DNA of 64,000 nt, from assembly GCA_947498505.1 (NCBI GenBank), contig CANMKG010000005.1, forward strand, positions 186,001 through 250,000. The letters are read 5' to 3'. A model generated the notes under the pieces. The model made no database searches. It was not told the DNA's origin and worked only from the letters and a program-made list of their open reading frames with translations. Below are positions 53,159 through 62,389 of the stretch, one piece after another. The position numbers and the translations under genes were made by a program. This DNA is from an uncultured Maribacter sp. GTDB taxonomy: Bacteria; Bacteroidota; Bacteroidia; Flavobacteriales; Flavobacteriaceae. Positions within the stretch are counted from its first letter, which is position 1; each line of letters opens with the position of its first letter.

Positions 53159-55474
53159 ATGAAAAAACTAATACTCTTTACAATTCTAGTCTTCTCTTTT
53201 GTAGCATCTAATGCCCAATTGAAGGCAGATGAAAAAAAGCAAATTGCAGAACTTCTTAACAAAAGAATCAATGATCATCGAGAAGAAAAAGGACATTCAC
53301 GTTTAAAGCGCAATAGTGATTTGTCCAAAGCAGCTGCAATACAATGCGAATATATTGCCCAAGCTGGCAAGTTAAGTCATAGACATCCGGCTGAAGATTG
53401 GAAAACCGTAAAACATCGTGTAGCTTCTTACAACAAAAGTTTTGTCAGCACAGGGGAAAATATGCTTTACTCCAAACCTACCAACTTACCACTGAAAACG
53501 GCTGTCATTTCAAAATTGGCATATGACATGTTCAATTCATGGAAAAATTCAAAAGGCCATTATGAAAATATGATGTCGGATGCGTATTCTTATAGCGACT
53601 TTGCATTCGATTACGACCCAAGCACCAGAAGAGTTTATGCGGTACAAGTTTTTGGTAAAATGGGATTTATCATTCCAGGTCAATTATCAGAAAATGCCTT
53701 TGGAATACAGAGAACTGATGAATATTGTTCAACGCTTTTAAGCGGGCGTCAAAATGTTGTAACGAATATTGGTAATTCTGTAGGAATAGAAGGAAATGAA
53801 ATAGTACTTCGCTATTTCGACCTTGACTTTGTTAAAAAAGTTTTTGAAGACCCGAAAGACGGATTGGCAATTGATTTGGTAGAAAGAGATCAAATGCAAT
53901 GTGGCGATGATAACCGATTAGACGCCTCTGAAATATATGATGGGGTGTTGCTAAAACCTCTTTATCGCGATGAAATTTTAGCAAATAATACTGCTCAGAA
54001 CCCAAGACGGTTGGTTTTGTCTTTAGGTAAAGTGCCTGAGGAGTTAAAAGGAAAAGAGCTTAGTCCGAACGTAGTTATTATTAAACTAGGAATGCTTTGT
54101 AACTATGTTGTTCCAGCTGCAGTACCCAGCGGGCAATATGCGCTGCGACCTGTTGAACCAGTATTGTATAACCCTAAAGTTACTTTGAAAACCGAGGGAA
54201 TTGGACAAGTTGACCAAGTGCTTTTTGATTTCGATTCTGGTAGAAATATAGCAATGAGAATTAAAGGTATTCCTTTAGAAAAAAAGAAGGTACAAATCGT
54301 TGACATAAAAAGTTTTACCTCTGTAGATGGAAGTTTTTCAGTCAATAAAAATTTGCATCAAGAACGTGCCGAGTTCATTAAGAAGACCGTTTTGGAGTCT
54401 TTTGAAGTTGACGAGAGTAATATAAATATAGATGCCAAAGAAAACTGGGAGTTATGCGATTATCAATTAGAGCTTTTTGGTCTTGAGGATTTGCGAGCTA
54501 AAGAGAAAAAGGAAATCAGGCGATATATCAATGGCAATAAAACCAAAAAATGGACGACCGCCTTGAACAATCAGCGAAAATCTAAAGCCATATTGTACCA
54601 ATACAAATCATGGGAGAAGGAAGATGCCAATCATTTATATAACAATCTTTTGGATGGCCTTGTAAATGAAGACCATGAGCGGACCAATAAAGCCTTAGCT
54701 GAAATTTATAAAGACACCACAAACCTCTATTTTTTAGGAGAGGATTTCATAATAGACCGATTATTTGATAAAAAAGAATTGGTTCAGAATGTTTCCGCTT
54801 TGTTATTGAAGGATGTTCACGGTTATTCGGTGGAGAATGTAGTATACTTCGTTCGTAATTGGCTATCACGTTCACGAGAACTATCTGAAGGCGCTCAGAA
54901 AAATTTGCTTAATCTTTATACAATTACCGGTAGAAAAATGCTTCAGTTTTGGGATGTAAGTTCAGAAAACCTTTCAAAGGTTATGCATCCACTTAAAGTC
55001 ACACCACTTTTTGAAAATTATAAATCAGACGATGTCGTAAATCCATTATTTCTCAACTTTCACATGATGCGTATTAAATACTATGGTCAAATCAATGAAG
55101 CTGATGAAATTGGAGAATCTTTTGATTTTATTTCAGCTTATTTTAGAGATCAAGCAACCACCGTAGATGATGATATCGCATTGAGTATGTTTTTCAACGG
55201 ATGGAGTAGATATGATTTAACCGCCGAACTTTTGCAAGACCGGTTATGGGATGATAAGCTAAACGAAGAAGGCTCATTTGTTCTTGCAAAAACATTAACT
55301 GCTTATCCGTATACGAAATATGCAAAGCGAATTAACGAGACCCAATTGCTTGCAACTCATAAAAAAGCAATAGAATTCAATCAGGATAGATGGTGTGATT
55401 GGATAAATAGTGATTTTCAAAATCTAAGAATGGAAAGCATTAAAAATTTGTACTGTAATGAATGCAATAAATAA
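53159..55474 (+). CDS. Secreted CAP-domain (SCP/PR1) protein with large C-terminal region
   Basis: The 771-aa protein has a signal peptide (ending about residue 19, SNAQ) and a CAP domain at about 25-175 (LSKAAAIQCEYIAQ...KLSHRHP, GENMLYS, MFNSWKNSKGHYENMM). About 590 residues of unrecognised, mostly helical sequence follow. The region around 345-440 is reminiscent of an OmpA-like fold (FDFDSGRNIAMRIKG, ...ERAEFIKK). It is the first gene of an operon with the WYL regulator (6 nt apart). Its function is unknown; CAP proteins are extracytoplasmic. Confidence 0.7.
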   Translation: MKKLILFTILVFSFVASNAQLKADEKKQIAELLNKRINDHREEKGHSRLKRNSDLSKAAAIQCEYIAQAGKLSHRHPAEDWKTVKHRVASYNKSFVSTGENMLYSKPTNLPLKTAVISKLAYDMFNSWKNSKGHYENMMSDAYSYSDFAFDYDPSTRRVYAVQVFGKMGFIIPGQLSENAFGIQRTDEYCSTLLSGRQNVVTNIGNSVGIEGNEIVLRYFDLDFVKKVFEDPKDGLAIDLVERDQMQCGDDNRLDASEIYDGVLLKPLYRDEILANNTAQNPRRLVLSLGKVPEELKGKELSPNVVIIKLGMLCNYVVPAAVPSGQYALRPVEPVLYNPKVTLKTEGIGQVDQVLFDFDSGRNIAMRIKGIPLEKKKVQIVDIKSFTSVDGSFSVNKNLHQERAEFIKKTVLESFEVDESNINIDAKENWELCDYQLELFGLEDLRAKEKKEIRRYINGNKTKKWTTALNNQRKSKAILYQYKSWEKEDANHLYNNLLDGLVNEDHERTNKALAEIYKDTTNLYFLGEDFIIDRLFDKKELVQNVSALLLKDVHGYSVENVVYFVRNWLSRSRELSEGAQKNLLNLYTITGRKMLQFWDVSSENLSKVMHPLKVTPLFENYKSDDVVNPLFLNFHMMRIKYYGQINEADEIGESFDFISAYFRDQATTVDDDIALSMFFNGWSRYDLTAELLQDRLWDDKLNEEGSFVLAKTLTAYPYTKYAKRINETQLLATHKKAIEFNQDRWCDWINSDFQNLRMESIKNLYCNECNK

Positions 55475-55480
55475 TCTAGA

Positions 55481-56497
55481 ATGGCCCTAAACAAAAACGC
55501 ACTAATCCGATACAAAACTATTGACAAATGCCTTCAAAATAACTATCGACAATGGACTCTGAATGATTTGATAGAGGCCTGTTCAGATGCCCTACACGAA
55601 TACGAGGGTAGGGAAGTGAACGTAAGTAAACGTACCGTGCAACTCGATATTCAGTTGATGCGCAGTGATAAACTAGGTTACAATGCTCCAATTGTTGCTT
55701 ATGATAGAAAGTATTACAAATACGAAGATGAGGATTATTCCATTACGGATATCCCGATAACGGAGAACGACATGAATGTGCTTTCCGAAACGGTGGAAAT
55801 GCTAAAGCAGTTTAAAGACTTTTCTTTGTTTTCAGAACTGGGTGGAATTATTCAAAGATTAGAAGATAAAGTATATACTGAGAAAACCCACCAATCTTCG
55901 ATTATACATCTAGATAAAAATGAAAACCTAAAGGGACTCCATTGGTTAGATGAATTGTATCAAGCCATTCAGAAAAAGGTGGTCTTGAAATTAGAATATA
56001 AGTCGTTCAAAGCAATAGAGGCGAATACAATTACCTTTCATCCTTGTTTGTTGAAGGAGTTTAATAACCGTTGGTTTCTTGTTGGAATGGGGAATAAAAA
56101 TAATGGCGTTGTTAATTTGGCCTTAGACCGAATTATCTCGATTGATTATGATTTTGCAACTTCCTACACAGACTTTGAATTTGATGCAGATACCTTTTAC
56201 AAGGATGTTGTTGGTGTAACGGTAAATCAAGGAGAGCGCGCTTCAAATATTAAGTTATGGGTTGATAGATATAATGCTCCTTACGTGATTACAAAACCCA
56301 TGCATCATTCACAGCTCATAGAGAAAGAAAATGAGGATGGTAGTGTTGAAGTAAATATCAAAGTGAAAATCAATTTTGAATTGGAACGTTTGATTTTGGG
56401 TTTTGGTGATGCTATTGAAGTAATTCAACCTGAAAGACTTCGCAAGCGAATTGCTAAGAAATTGGAAAAAGCTATAAGTCTGTATAGCAAAAGTTAG
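55481..56497 (+). CDS. WYL-domain transcriptional regulator
   Basis: The 338-aa protein has an N-terminal winged-helix region (residues 1-80, with KRTVQLDIQLMRS) and a WYL domain (about 160-330; VVLKLEYKSFKA, FHPCLLKEFNNRWFLVGM, LALDRIISI). WYL domains bind nucleic-acid or nucleotide ligands and commonly control defence and RNA-repair genes. It may regulate the rtcB and tRNA-array promoters nearby, but no operator has been linked. Confidence 0.85.
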   Translation: MALNKNALIRYKTIDKCLQNNYRQWTLNDLIEACSDALHEYEGREVNVSKRTVQLDIQLMRSDKLGYNAPIVAYDRKYYKYEDEDYSITDIPITENDMNVLSETVEMLKQFKDFSLFSELGGIIQRLEDKVYTEKTHQSSIIHLDKNENLKGLHWLDELYQAIQKKVVLKLEYKSFKAIEANTITFHPCLLKEFNNRWFLVGMGNKNNGVVNLALDRIISIDYDFATSYTDFEFDADTFYKDVVGVTVNQGERASNIKLWVDRYNAPYVITKPMHHSQLIEKENEDGSVEVNIKVKINFELERLILGFGDAIEVIQPERLRKRIAKKLEKAISLYSKS

Positions 56498-56597
56498 CTT
56501 TACACTTCCCTAAGCCAAAGTACTCTTTCCCTCAATGCCTGTTTTATAAAAGATAATTTGGAGCGAGTTTTACATTAAACAATAAAACAGACCAACC

Positions 56598-59500
56598 ATG
56601 AAAAAGCTAATTTCACTCATTTTTTTGTCCGTATGCTCCCAGCTTTTTGCCCAAGAGTCTCTGGAAATAGTACTAAAAGATTCTAGTAAATTAAAACTTA
56701 CTAGTCTAAAAATAGATGTAAGTATCGTTGGTAATTTTGCCACTACTACATACGATATGAAGTTCTACAACGAACTTGATAGAACTTTGGAAGGAGAATT
56801 AGTGTTTCCTTTAGGTGAAGGTCAATCAGTTTCTCAATTTGCTATGGATGTTAACGGCAAACTTCGTGAAGCAGTCATTGTAGAAAAGGAATTAGCTCGT
56901 GTTGCTTTTGAAAGCACTGTAAGGCAGAACATTGACCCGGGCCTATTGGAAAAAACGGAGGGAAACAATTATAAGGCAAGAGTATATCCCATATTACCAA
57001 GAAAGCATAAACATGTTGTTTTGACTTTTGAGCAAGAACTGTCAACATCGAACCAGCATAAAACCTATGAACTGCCATTGGGTATAAAGACAGATTTAGA
57101 TAATTTTTCAATACAAATGCAAGTTTTTAATGGAGAGATGCTGCCTAAAATAAAAAGTAGTAGCTACAAAAACTTCTTCTTTAAAAAGAAGAATGATGTT
57201 TTTACTGCAAATTTAGAACGGCAAAATCATGCTCCAACCTCCCCTGTACTTGTAGAACTACTAAATACAAACAATACAGAGACAATATTAAGCTACAGGG
57301 ATTATTTTTATGTAAATCAGACACTCAAACCGAACACTAGACTAAAACAAAAACCTAAAAAAATCAACTTGCTGTGGGATACGTCTTATTCATTAAGAAA
57401 TAGAAATTTAAGTAAAGAGCTATCGATTTTAGGAGAATATTTCGAATACCTCAGAGACGTTGAAGTGCATTATATTACCTTTAGTAATTCTATACACAAA
57501 AACATTGTTTTCAAGGTTCAGAATGGGAATTGGGAAGGACTGAAAAAAGTACTGAAAGAAGCTGTTTATGATGGGGGAACATCTATGAATTTGTTTAAAT
57601 CACTACTCAAGAAGTCGGGCGAGACACTTCTGTTCACGGATGGGTTAGCAAATCTTGGAGATTTCTCTATTCCGAATAAGCAAGCTATTTATACAATCAA
57701 CTCAACTACTTCTGCAAATCATGAATTGCTAAGAGAAATTGCTACTTCATCTGGCGGCACTTATATCAATCTAGTTCGGTTACCTGAAACAGAAGCCATA
57801 AATACTTTAAAACAAGAAACATTTCAATTTTTAGGAGTTAAACATAACAATACTGTTCGGGAAGTATATCCAAAGAATAAAACATACGTTTCCAAAGATT
57901 TTTCCGTTTCAGGGAGATTTTCAGAAGAAACTTCCGTAGAACTGTTATTTGGCTATGGTGGAAAAGTTACTGAGCGAATCAAGGTTCCAATTAAAAAATC
58001 TCAAGGTACAGAGTTAGTCAAAAGATTATGGGCCAAACAAAAACTTAAGTACTTAAATACTAATAAAGGGGAGAACAAAGAAAAAATAATTTCACTTGCT
58101 AAAAGCCATCATTTGATAACAGATTATACCTCAATGTTGATTTTAGATAGAATTGAAGATTATGTGCGTTATCGTATTGAGCCACCTCAGGAATTGAAAG
58201 CTGAATATAAGGAACGGATTAAAAATTTAGAGTCAGCCGAAGTTGATAACCTTGAAGACTTAAATGACAGAAAAGAAGATTTGTTTGATGATTACACAGC
58301 TATTTTGGAATGGTACGCTACCAAGTATCCAAAGAAGAAAGTAAAACAACCCAAAAAGGAAATAGCAAATAATGAAGATACTTCTGTTCCACAAAGTAAT
58401 ACTGCTAATGTAGACGCTACCATAGCAACTGACAGTCTTACGATCCATCCGCCATCTACAAGAATAAGTATTAATATTGATTCGACTAGAAGAATAGTTT
58501 CTGGTACAGTGTTGGATATTGATGGAAAACCATTACCAGCAGCGAATGTGTTAGTAAAAGGAACAACGACAGGAACAACAACTGACTTTGATGGTAATTT
58601 TAGCATCAATGCCGAAGAAGGTGATGAGCTTGTTTTCTCTTATATCGGATTTACGACGACAAATGCTTTTATCGGAGATGCGGATAGCATTTCAATTTCA
58701 TTGGAAGAAGATGCCGGACATTTAGATGAGGTGGTTGTTGTAGGGTATGGTGTTCAAAGAGTACAAAATATGACCAGTTCAGTGACCTCGGTTGTTTCTC
58801 AAGCCTTACAAGGCAAGGCCGCAGGGGTTCAAATCACTCAAAATTCCGGGGAATCAGGTTCAAATACAACTGTTGTAGTAAGGGGATTGAGTTCTATGTC
58901 TAATAATAGCAATCCACTTTATATTGTGGACGGGAAAATAGCAACAAATAACCCGATGCTGAACTTAAAACCAGATGATATCCAAGAGATACAAGTTTTA
59001 AAAGCACTAAGTGCTGCAGCAATTTATGGTGCTAGAGCTTCTAATGGAGTTATAATTATAACCACAAAGGAAGGCTTGGAATCTAATCAAGAAGCGATAG
59101 AGGAATTGAATCAAGAAATAACTGATAAAATAGAACTAAAATCATGGAATCCAGAGACACCCTATATTAAGATTCTAGAAAAAGAGGCAACCGTTGAATT
59201 AGCTTATAAAAAGTATCTAGATATAAGAGATGATTATTCCAATAGCCCTTCATTTTATCTTGACGTATCTGACTTTTTTGAGAAAAAAGAAAAATATGAT
59301 ATCGCCATTACAATTCTTACCAACCTAATGGAAGTAGAATTGAACAATCACGAAATCATGAAAGCTTTAGCGTATAAGTTGGAATATTTTGAAGAATACC
59401 AATTGGCAGCTATTGTTTATGAGAAAGTATTGGAATTAAGACCAGAGGAGCCGCAGTCATATAGAGATTTGGCTTTGGCGTATGAGCAGTCTAGTGAAAT

Positions 59501-60044
59501 ACAAAGGAGTTATGATTTACTATACAAATTGTATAAAGGGGATTTATTAGAAAAGGATGAAGAAGAACGTTTCTATGGAATAGAACAAATTGCCTTTATT
59601 GAACTTACCAGACTTGTCAATAAATATGGGAAAGAGCTTAAACTTAATAAAGTCGAAAAGGAGAACTTTAAAGACCTGTCGATGGATGTAAGAATCGTTA
59701 TCGATTGGAATCATAACGATACTGATATTGATTTATGGGTAGAAGACCCAAGAGATGAAAAGGCGTACTACAAAAACCCGGAAACCAAAATTGGGGGTCA
59801 TATGTCAGAAGATATGATGGAAGGTTATGGACCTGAAGAATTTATGCTAAAAGACGCAATTAAGGGAGAATACAAAATTTTAGTAGACTATTATGCAGAT
59901 GCTGTTCAGAAAATATCTGGTCCAACGGTTTTAAAGGTGACGATGTTTACCAATTACGGTAGGCCAAGCGAAGAACGTAAAATAGCAGTAGTAAGACTCG
60001 ATAAAGAAGAAGATGAACTTGAGGTTGGAGTTTTAAGGTTTTAA
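56598..60044 (+). CDS. VIT-vWA protein with TonB plug-like insert, TPR and DUF2135
   Basis: The 1148-aa protein has a signal peptide (to about 18), a VIT domain (20-150; FVGNFATTT-like region and ELVFPLGEGQSVSQFAMDVNG), a degenerate vWA (about 245-410) and a CarboxypepD_reg repeat (about 630-715; VSGTVLDIDGKPLPAANVLVKG). A TonB-receptor plug-like segment follows (715-830; LDEVVVVGYG, VVVRGLSS, PLYIVDGK, SNGVIIITTK) without any beta-barrel. Then come TPR-like helices (855-990) and DUF2135 (1010-1148; DIDLWVEDP). A plug without a barrel is unusual. It may be a surface adhesin or complex-assembly protein. Confidence 0.8.
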   Translation: MKKLISLIFLSVCSQLFAQESLEIVLKDSSKLKLTSLKIDVSIVGNFATTTYDMKFYNELDRTLEGELVFPLGEGQSVSQFAMDVNGKLREAVIVEKELARVAFESTVRQNIDPGLLEKTEGNNYKARVYPILPRKHKHVVLTFEQELSTSNQHKTYELPLGIKTDLDNFSIQMQVFNGEMLPKIKSSSYKNFFFKKKNDVFTANLERQNHAPTSPVLVELLNTNNTETILSYRDYFYVNQTLKPNTRLKQKPKKINLLWDTSYSLRNRNLSKELSILGEYFEYLRDVEVHYITFSNSIHKNIVFKVQNGNWEGLKKVLKEAVYDGGTSMNLFKSLLKKSGETLLFTDGLANLGDFSIPNKQAIYTINSTTSANHELLREIATSSGGTYINLVRLPETEAINTLKQETFQFLGVKHNNTVREVYPKNKTYVSKDFSVSGRFSEETSVELLFGYGGKVTERIKVPIKKSQGTELVKRLWAKQKLKYLNTNKGENKEKIISLAKSHHLITDYTSMLILDRIEDYVRYRIEPPQELKAEYKERIKNLESAEVDNLEDLNDRKEDLFDDYTAILEWYATKYPKKKVKQPKKEIANNEDTSVPQSNTANVDATIATDSLTIHPPSTRISINIDSTRRIVSGTVLDIDGKPLPAANVLVKGTTTGTTTDFDGNFSINAEEGDELVFSYIGFTTTNAFIGDADSISISLEEDAGHLDEVVVVGYGVQRVQNMTSSVTSVVSQALQGKAAGVQITQNSGESGSNTTVVVRGLSSMSNNSNPLYIVDGKIATNNPMLNLKPDDIQEIQVLKALSAAAIYGARASNGVIIITTKEGLESNQEAIEELNQEITDKIELKSWNPETPYIKILEKEATVELAYKKYLDIRDDYSNSPSFYLDVSDFFEKKEKYDIAITILTNLMEVELNNHEIMKALAYKLEYFEEYQLAAIVYEKVLELRPEEPQSYRDLALAYEQSSEIQRSYDLLYKLYKGDLLEKDEEERFYGIEQIAFIELTRLVNKYGKELKLNKVEKENFKDLSMDVRIVIDWNHNDTDIDLWVEDPRDEKAYYKNPETKIGGHMSEDMMEGYGPEEFMLKDAIKGEYKILVDYYADAVQKISGPTVLKVTMFTNYGRPSEERKIAVVRLDKEEDELEVGVLRF

Positions 60045-60228
60045 AAAGAATACCTTCAATTAAGAACTAAAATTTTCTATCCATTTATTCCCTAATTTAA
60101 TATTGCAAAAGACGTATAAAATTTGCATCCATTTGTATTATTTTGAACCACGTTTAGAATTCGGTTAACTATTTAAAATAGAGGCTTTAAAAGATTGATA
60201 ATTAATGCGTTGTGGTAGTGTAGTTAGT

Positions 60229-60242
60229 TCTGCCACTCCGAC
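60229..60242 (+). other. tRNA 3'-end-like fragment (second copy)
   Basis: TCTGCCACTCCGAC differs by one base from 37836-37849 and, like it, is followed shortly by GAAATGAA and an intrinsic terminator. No tRNA 5' half is found upstream. It may mark the other end of an inserted island (37.8-60.2 kb). Confidence 0.35.
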
Positions 60243-60254
60243 TTTTAAGAAATG

Positions 60255-60287
60255 AAAAACCTGATAATATAATTATCAGGTTTTTTT
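60255..60287 (+). terminator. Intrinsic terminator after the second tRNA fragment
   Basis: An AAACCTGATAAT/ATTATCAGGTTT hairpin with a run of seven T. It would also end transcription from the VIT-vWA gene. Confidence 0.75.
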
Positions 60288-60574
60288 GTTTTTATGTATT
60301 TTATTTGATATCAAATAAAAATATCTAAACCCATTTAAAAGCGTGCAATCGTTTAAAAATAGTAGTAATTTTAAAGAGCTTTAAGACATGATTTGACTTT
60401 CATCTCTACAAAATAATGTTTAACTAAAGTCATTTACAATGTAAGCAAAAAGCAACTTTGCTGTAACTTTCTTTACAGAAAATCAAGAAACTATTCCAAT
60501 TAACTTTCCATTTATATTAGAATCAACATAAAAGAGAAGTGTTCCCAAAATAAATGGAAAAATACTAAGTCAAC
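60288..60574. other. AT-rich intergenic region
   Basis: About 290 bp between the terminator and the sulfatase stop. I see no gene or clear structure. Confidence 0.3.
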
Positions 60575-62206
60575 CTATAAATTTGTCTCGAAAATATTTT
60601 TTATACGAGGGAATTTTTCGTCTGTATCACCAACTTCTTTTCTAACTCCCACGAGTTCTTTTTTTAACTTTTCCACAATCTCTGAATAATCAGGGTTCGA
60701 ATATTGGTTCACCATTTCATTCGGGTCTTTTTCCAAATCATAAAATTCCCAGGCAACTGGAGTACTCTTCCAGTAGCGATTTCCTTCTTTATCTTTGATT
60801 TTTACCTTATTGTGTGTATCGGTATAATCCACTCCGTAAAAGAAAATGAGTTTGTATCTTTTTGTGCGAATGCCAAAATGTGCAGGGTTATTATGCGTGT
60901 GTGCCATGTGCATCCAATAGCGATAATACGTAGATTTACGCCAATCTTTAGGTTCTTTCTTGCCTTTTAATGCATTTGCAAAACTATGTCCCTGCATATA
61001 ATCTGGAGTTTCTATTCCAGCAAGTTCTAAAATTGTCGGAGCAAAATCAGTATTGTTTATTAGCCAATTGTTTCGGCTACCAGCTTTTATCATTTTAGGA
61101 TATTGTATTATTAAAGGCATACGTATAGATTCCTCGTACATCCAACGTTTATCAATAAAATCGTGTTCTCCTAAAAACATTCCCTGATCACTGGTGTAAA
61201 CTACAATGGTGTTTTCCAATAAGTTATTTTTTTTGAGATACTCAAGTATTCGTGCCAGGTTATCATCTATTCCTTTTACACATCTTAAGTATTCTTTCAA
61301 ATATAATTGATATGATTGATGAGTTAATTCTTGATTGGACTGTCCATTCGCCTTTATCCTTTTTCGGTATTGATAAATATGGGATTGGCTTCTTTTTTTA
61401 CCTGAATTAGGAGAAACAGTTGAACCAATTTCCTCTACTAGTTCATCATTTTCACCTCGTGTAGCTATTGAACCGAAATGCTTTCCAGGTTGGTTGTAAA
61501 GATTATCTGGTTCTGGGATTTCTACATCTTCAAGGTAATTTTTATATCTGTCGGCGTGTACAAACATGTCGTGTGGAGCTTTGAAGTGATGCATCAGGAA
61601 AAAGGGTTTGGTTTTATCACGCTTGTTTTTGAGCCATTCCAGCGATAAATTAGTGAGTACATCTGAAGAATGACCTTCTGTATCAATCACATCGACTTCT
61701 TTACTAAAGGTACTATTGAACCTGATTTTTCGTTTTTTGCCTCCTTTGCTTACATGAATTACTGGATTAATATACCTACCTTGTCCAGCGATTACTGCAA
61801 AATAGTCAACGTTTTTGGGAGAATCTTGTAGATGCCATTTGCCTACCACTGCTGTTGCATAGCCAGCTTGTTTCATTTCTTTGGTAAGATAATGTTGTTC
61901 CCCGGGTAAATTGTTGTACAAGTCATAAACTTTATTGGTGTGTGAATACTGTCCTGTCATTATGGTTGCACGACTTGGGGTGCAAATAGAGTTGGTGCAG
62001 AACACATTTTCGAATAGCATTCCGTTAGCAGCAAGTTTGTCTAGGTTTGGAGTAGGATTTAAAGGGGCTAACCTTCCACCGTAAACTCCAATTGCACGGT
62101 CGCAATGGTCGTCAGACATAATAAAAAGAATGTTGGGTTGCTTCTTTTCTTGGGCACAGGCAAAAGAAAATATTCCAATAAAAAGACATAGGTGAAAAAC
62201 TCTCAT
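60575..62206 (-). CDS. Family S1 sulfatase, probable lipoprotein
   Basis: The 543-aa protein has a lipobox-like start (FSFACAQE) and the formylglycine motif CTPSR at about 75-79, with the N-terminal metal-binding NILFIMSDDH and the usual later motifs (VVGKWHLQ, YTSDQGMFLGEHDF). The catalytic Cys needs conversion to formylglycine by a maturase not seen here. It removes sulfate from a polysaccharide, probably algal. It is followed on the same strand by a GH95-like gene, suggesting fucose-containing sulfated glycan as substrate. Confidence 0.9.
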   Translation of the reverse strand: MRVFHLCLFIGIFSFACAQEKKQPNILFIMSDDHCDRAIGVYGGRLAPLNPTPNLDKLAANGMLFENVFCTNSICTPSRATIMTGQYSHTNKVYDLYNNLPGEQHYLTKEMKQAGYATAVVGKWHLQDSPKNVDYFAVIAGQGRYINPVIHVSKGGKKRKIRFNSTFSKEVDVIDTEGHSSDVLTNLSLEWLKNKRDKTKPFFLMHHFKAPHDMFVHADRYKNYLEDVEIPEPDNLYNQPGKHFGSIATRGENDELVEEIGSTVSPNSGKKRSQSHIYQYRKRIKANGQSNQELTHQSYQLYLKEYLRCVKGIDDNLARILEYLKKNNLLENTIVVYTSDQGMFLGEHDFIDKRWMYEESIRMPLIIQYPKMIKAGSRNNWLINNTDFAPTILELAGIETPDYMQGHSFANALKGKKEPKDWRKSTYYRYWMHMAHTHNNPAHFGIRTKRYKLIFFYGVDYTDTHNKVKIKDKEGNRYWKSTPVAWEFYDLEKDPNEMVNQYSNPDYSEIVEKLKKELVGVRKEVGDTDEKFPRIKNIFETNL

Positions 62207-62389
62207 TTTATTTTAATTACAATTTTTGTTCCACGCTGGAGCGTCATTTTTATTCATTTCATAAAGCCTATTTAATCAATCTTCACAGCATTGCAAATCA
62301 GAATCATTGATATTTTATCGCTCATTAACTTTAACTGCAGCGCAAATTCTTTTCATGGTAGTCGATATCAAACAATTTTAATAGCCTTT
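62207..62389. other. Intergenic spacer between GH95-like and sulfatase genes
   Basis: About 180 bp without recognisable features. Confidence 0.3.
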
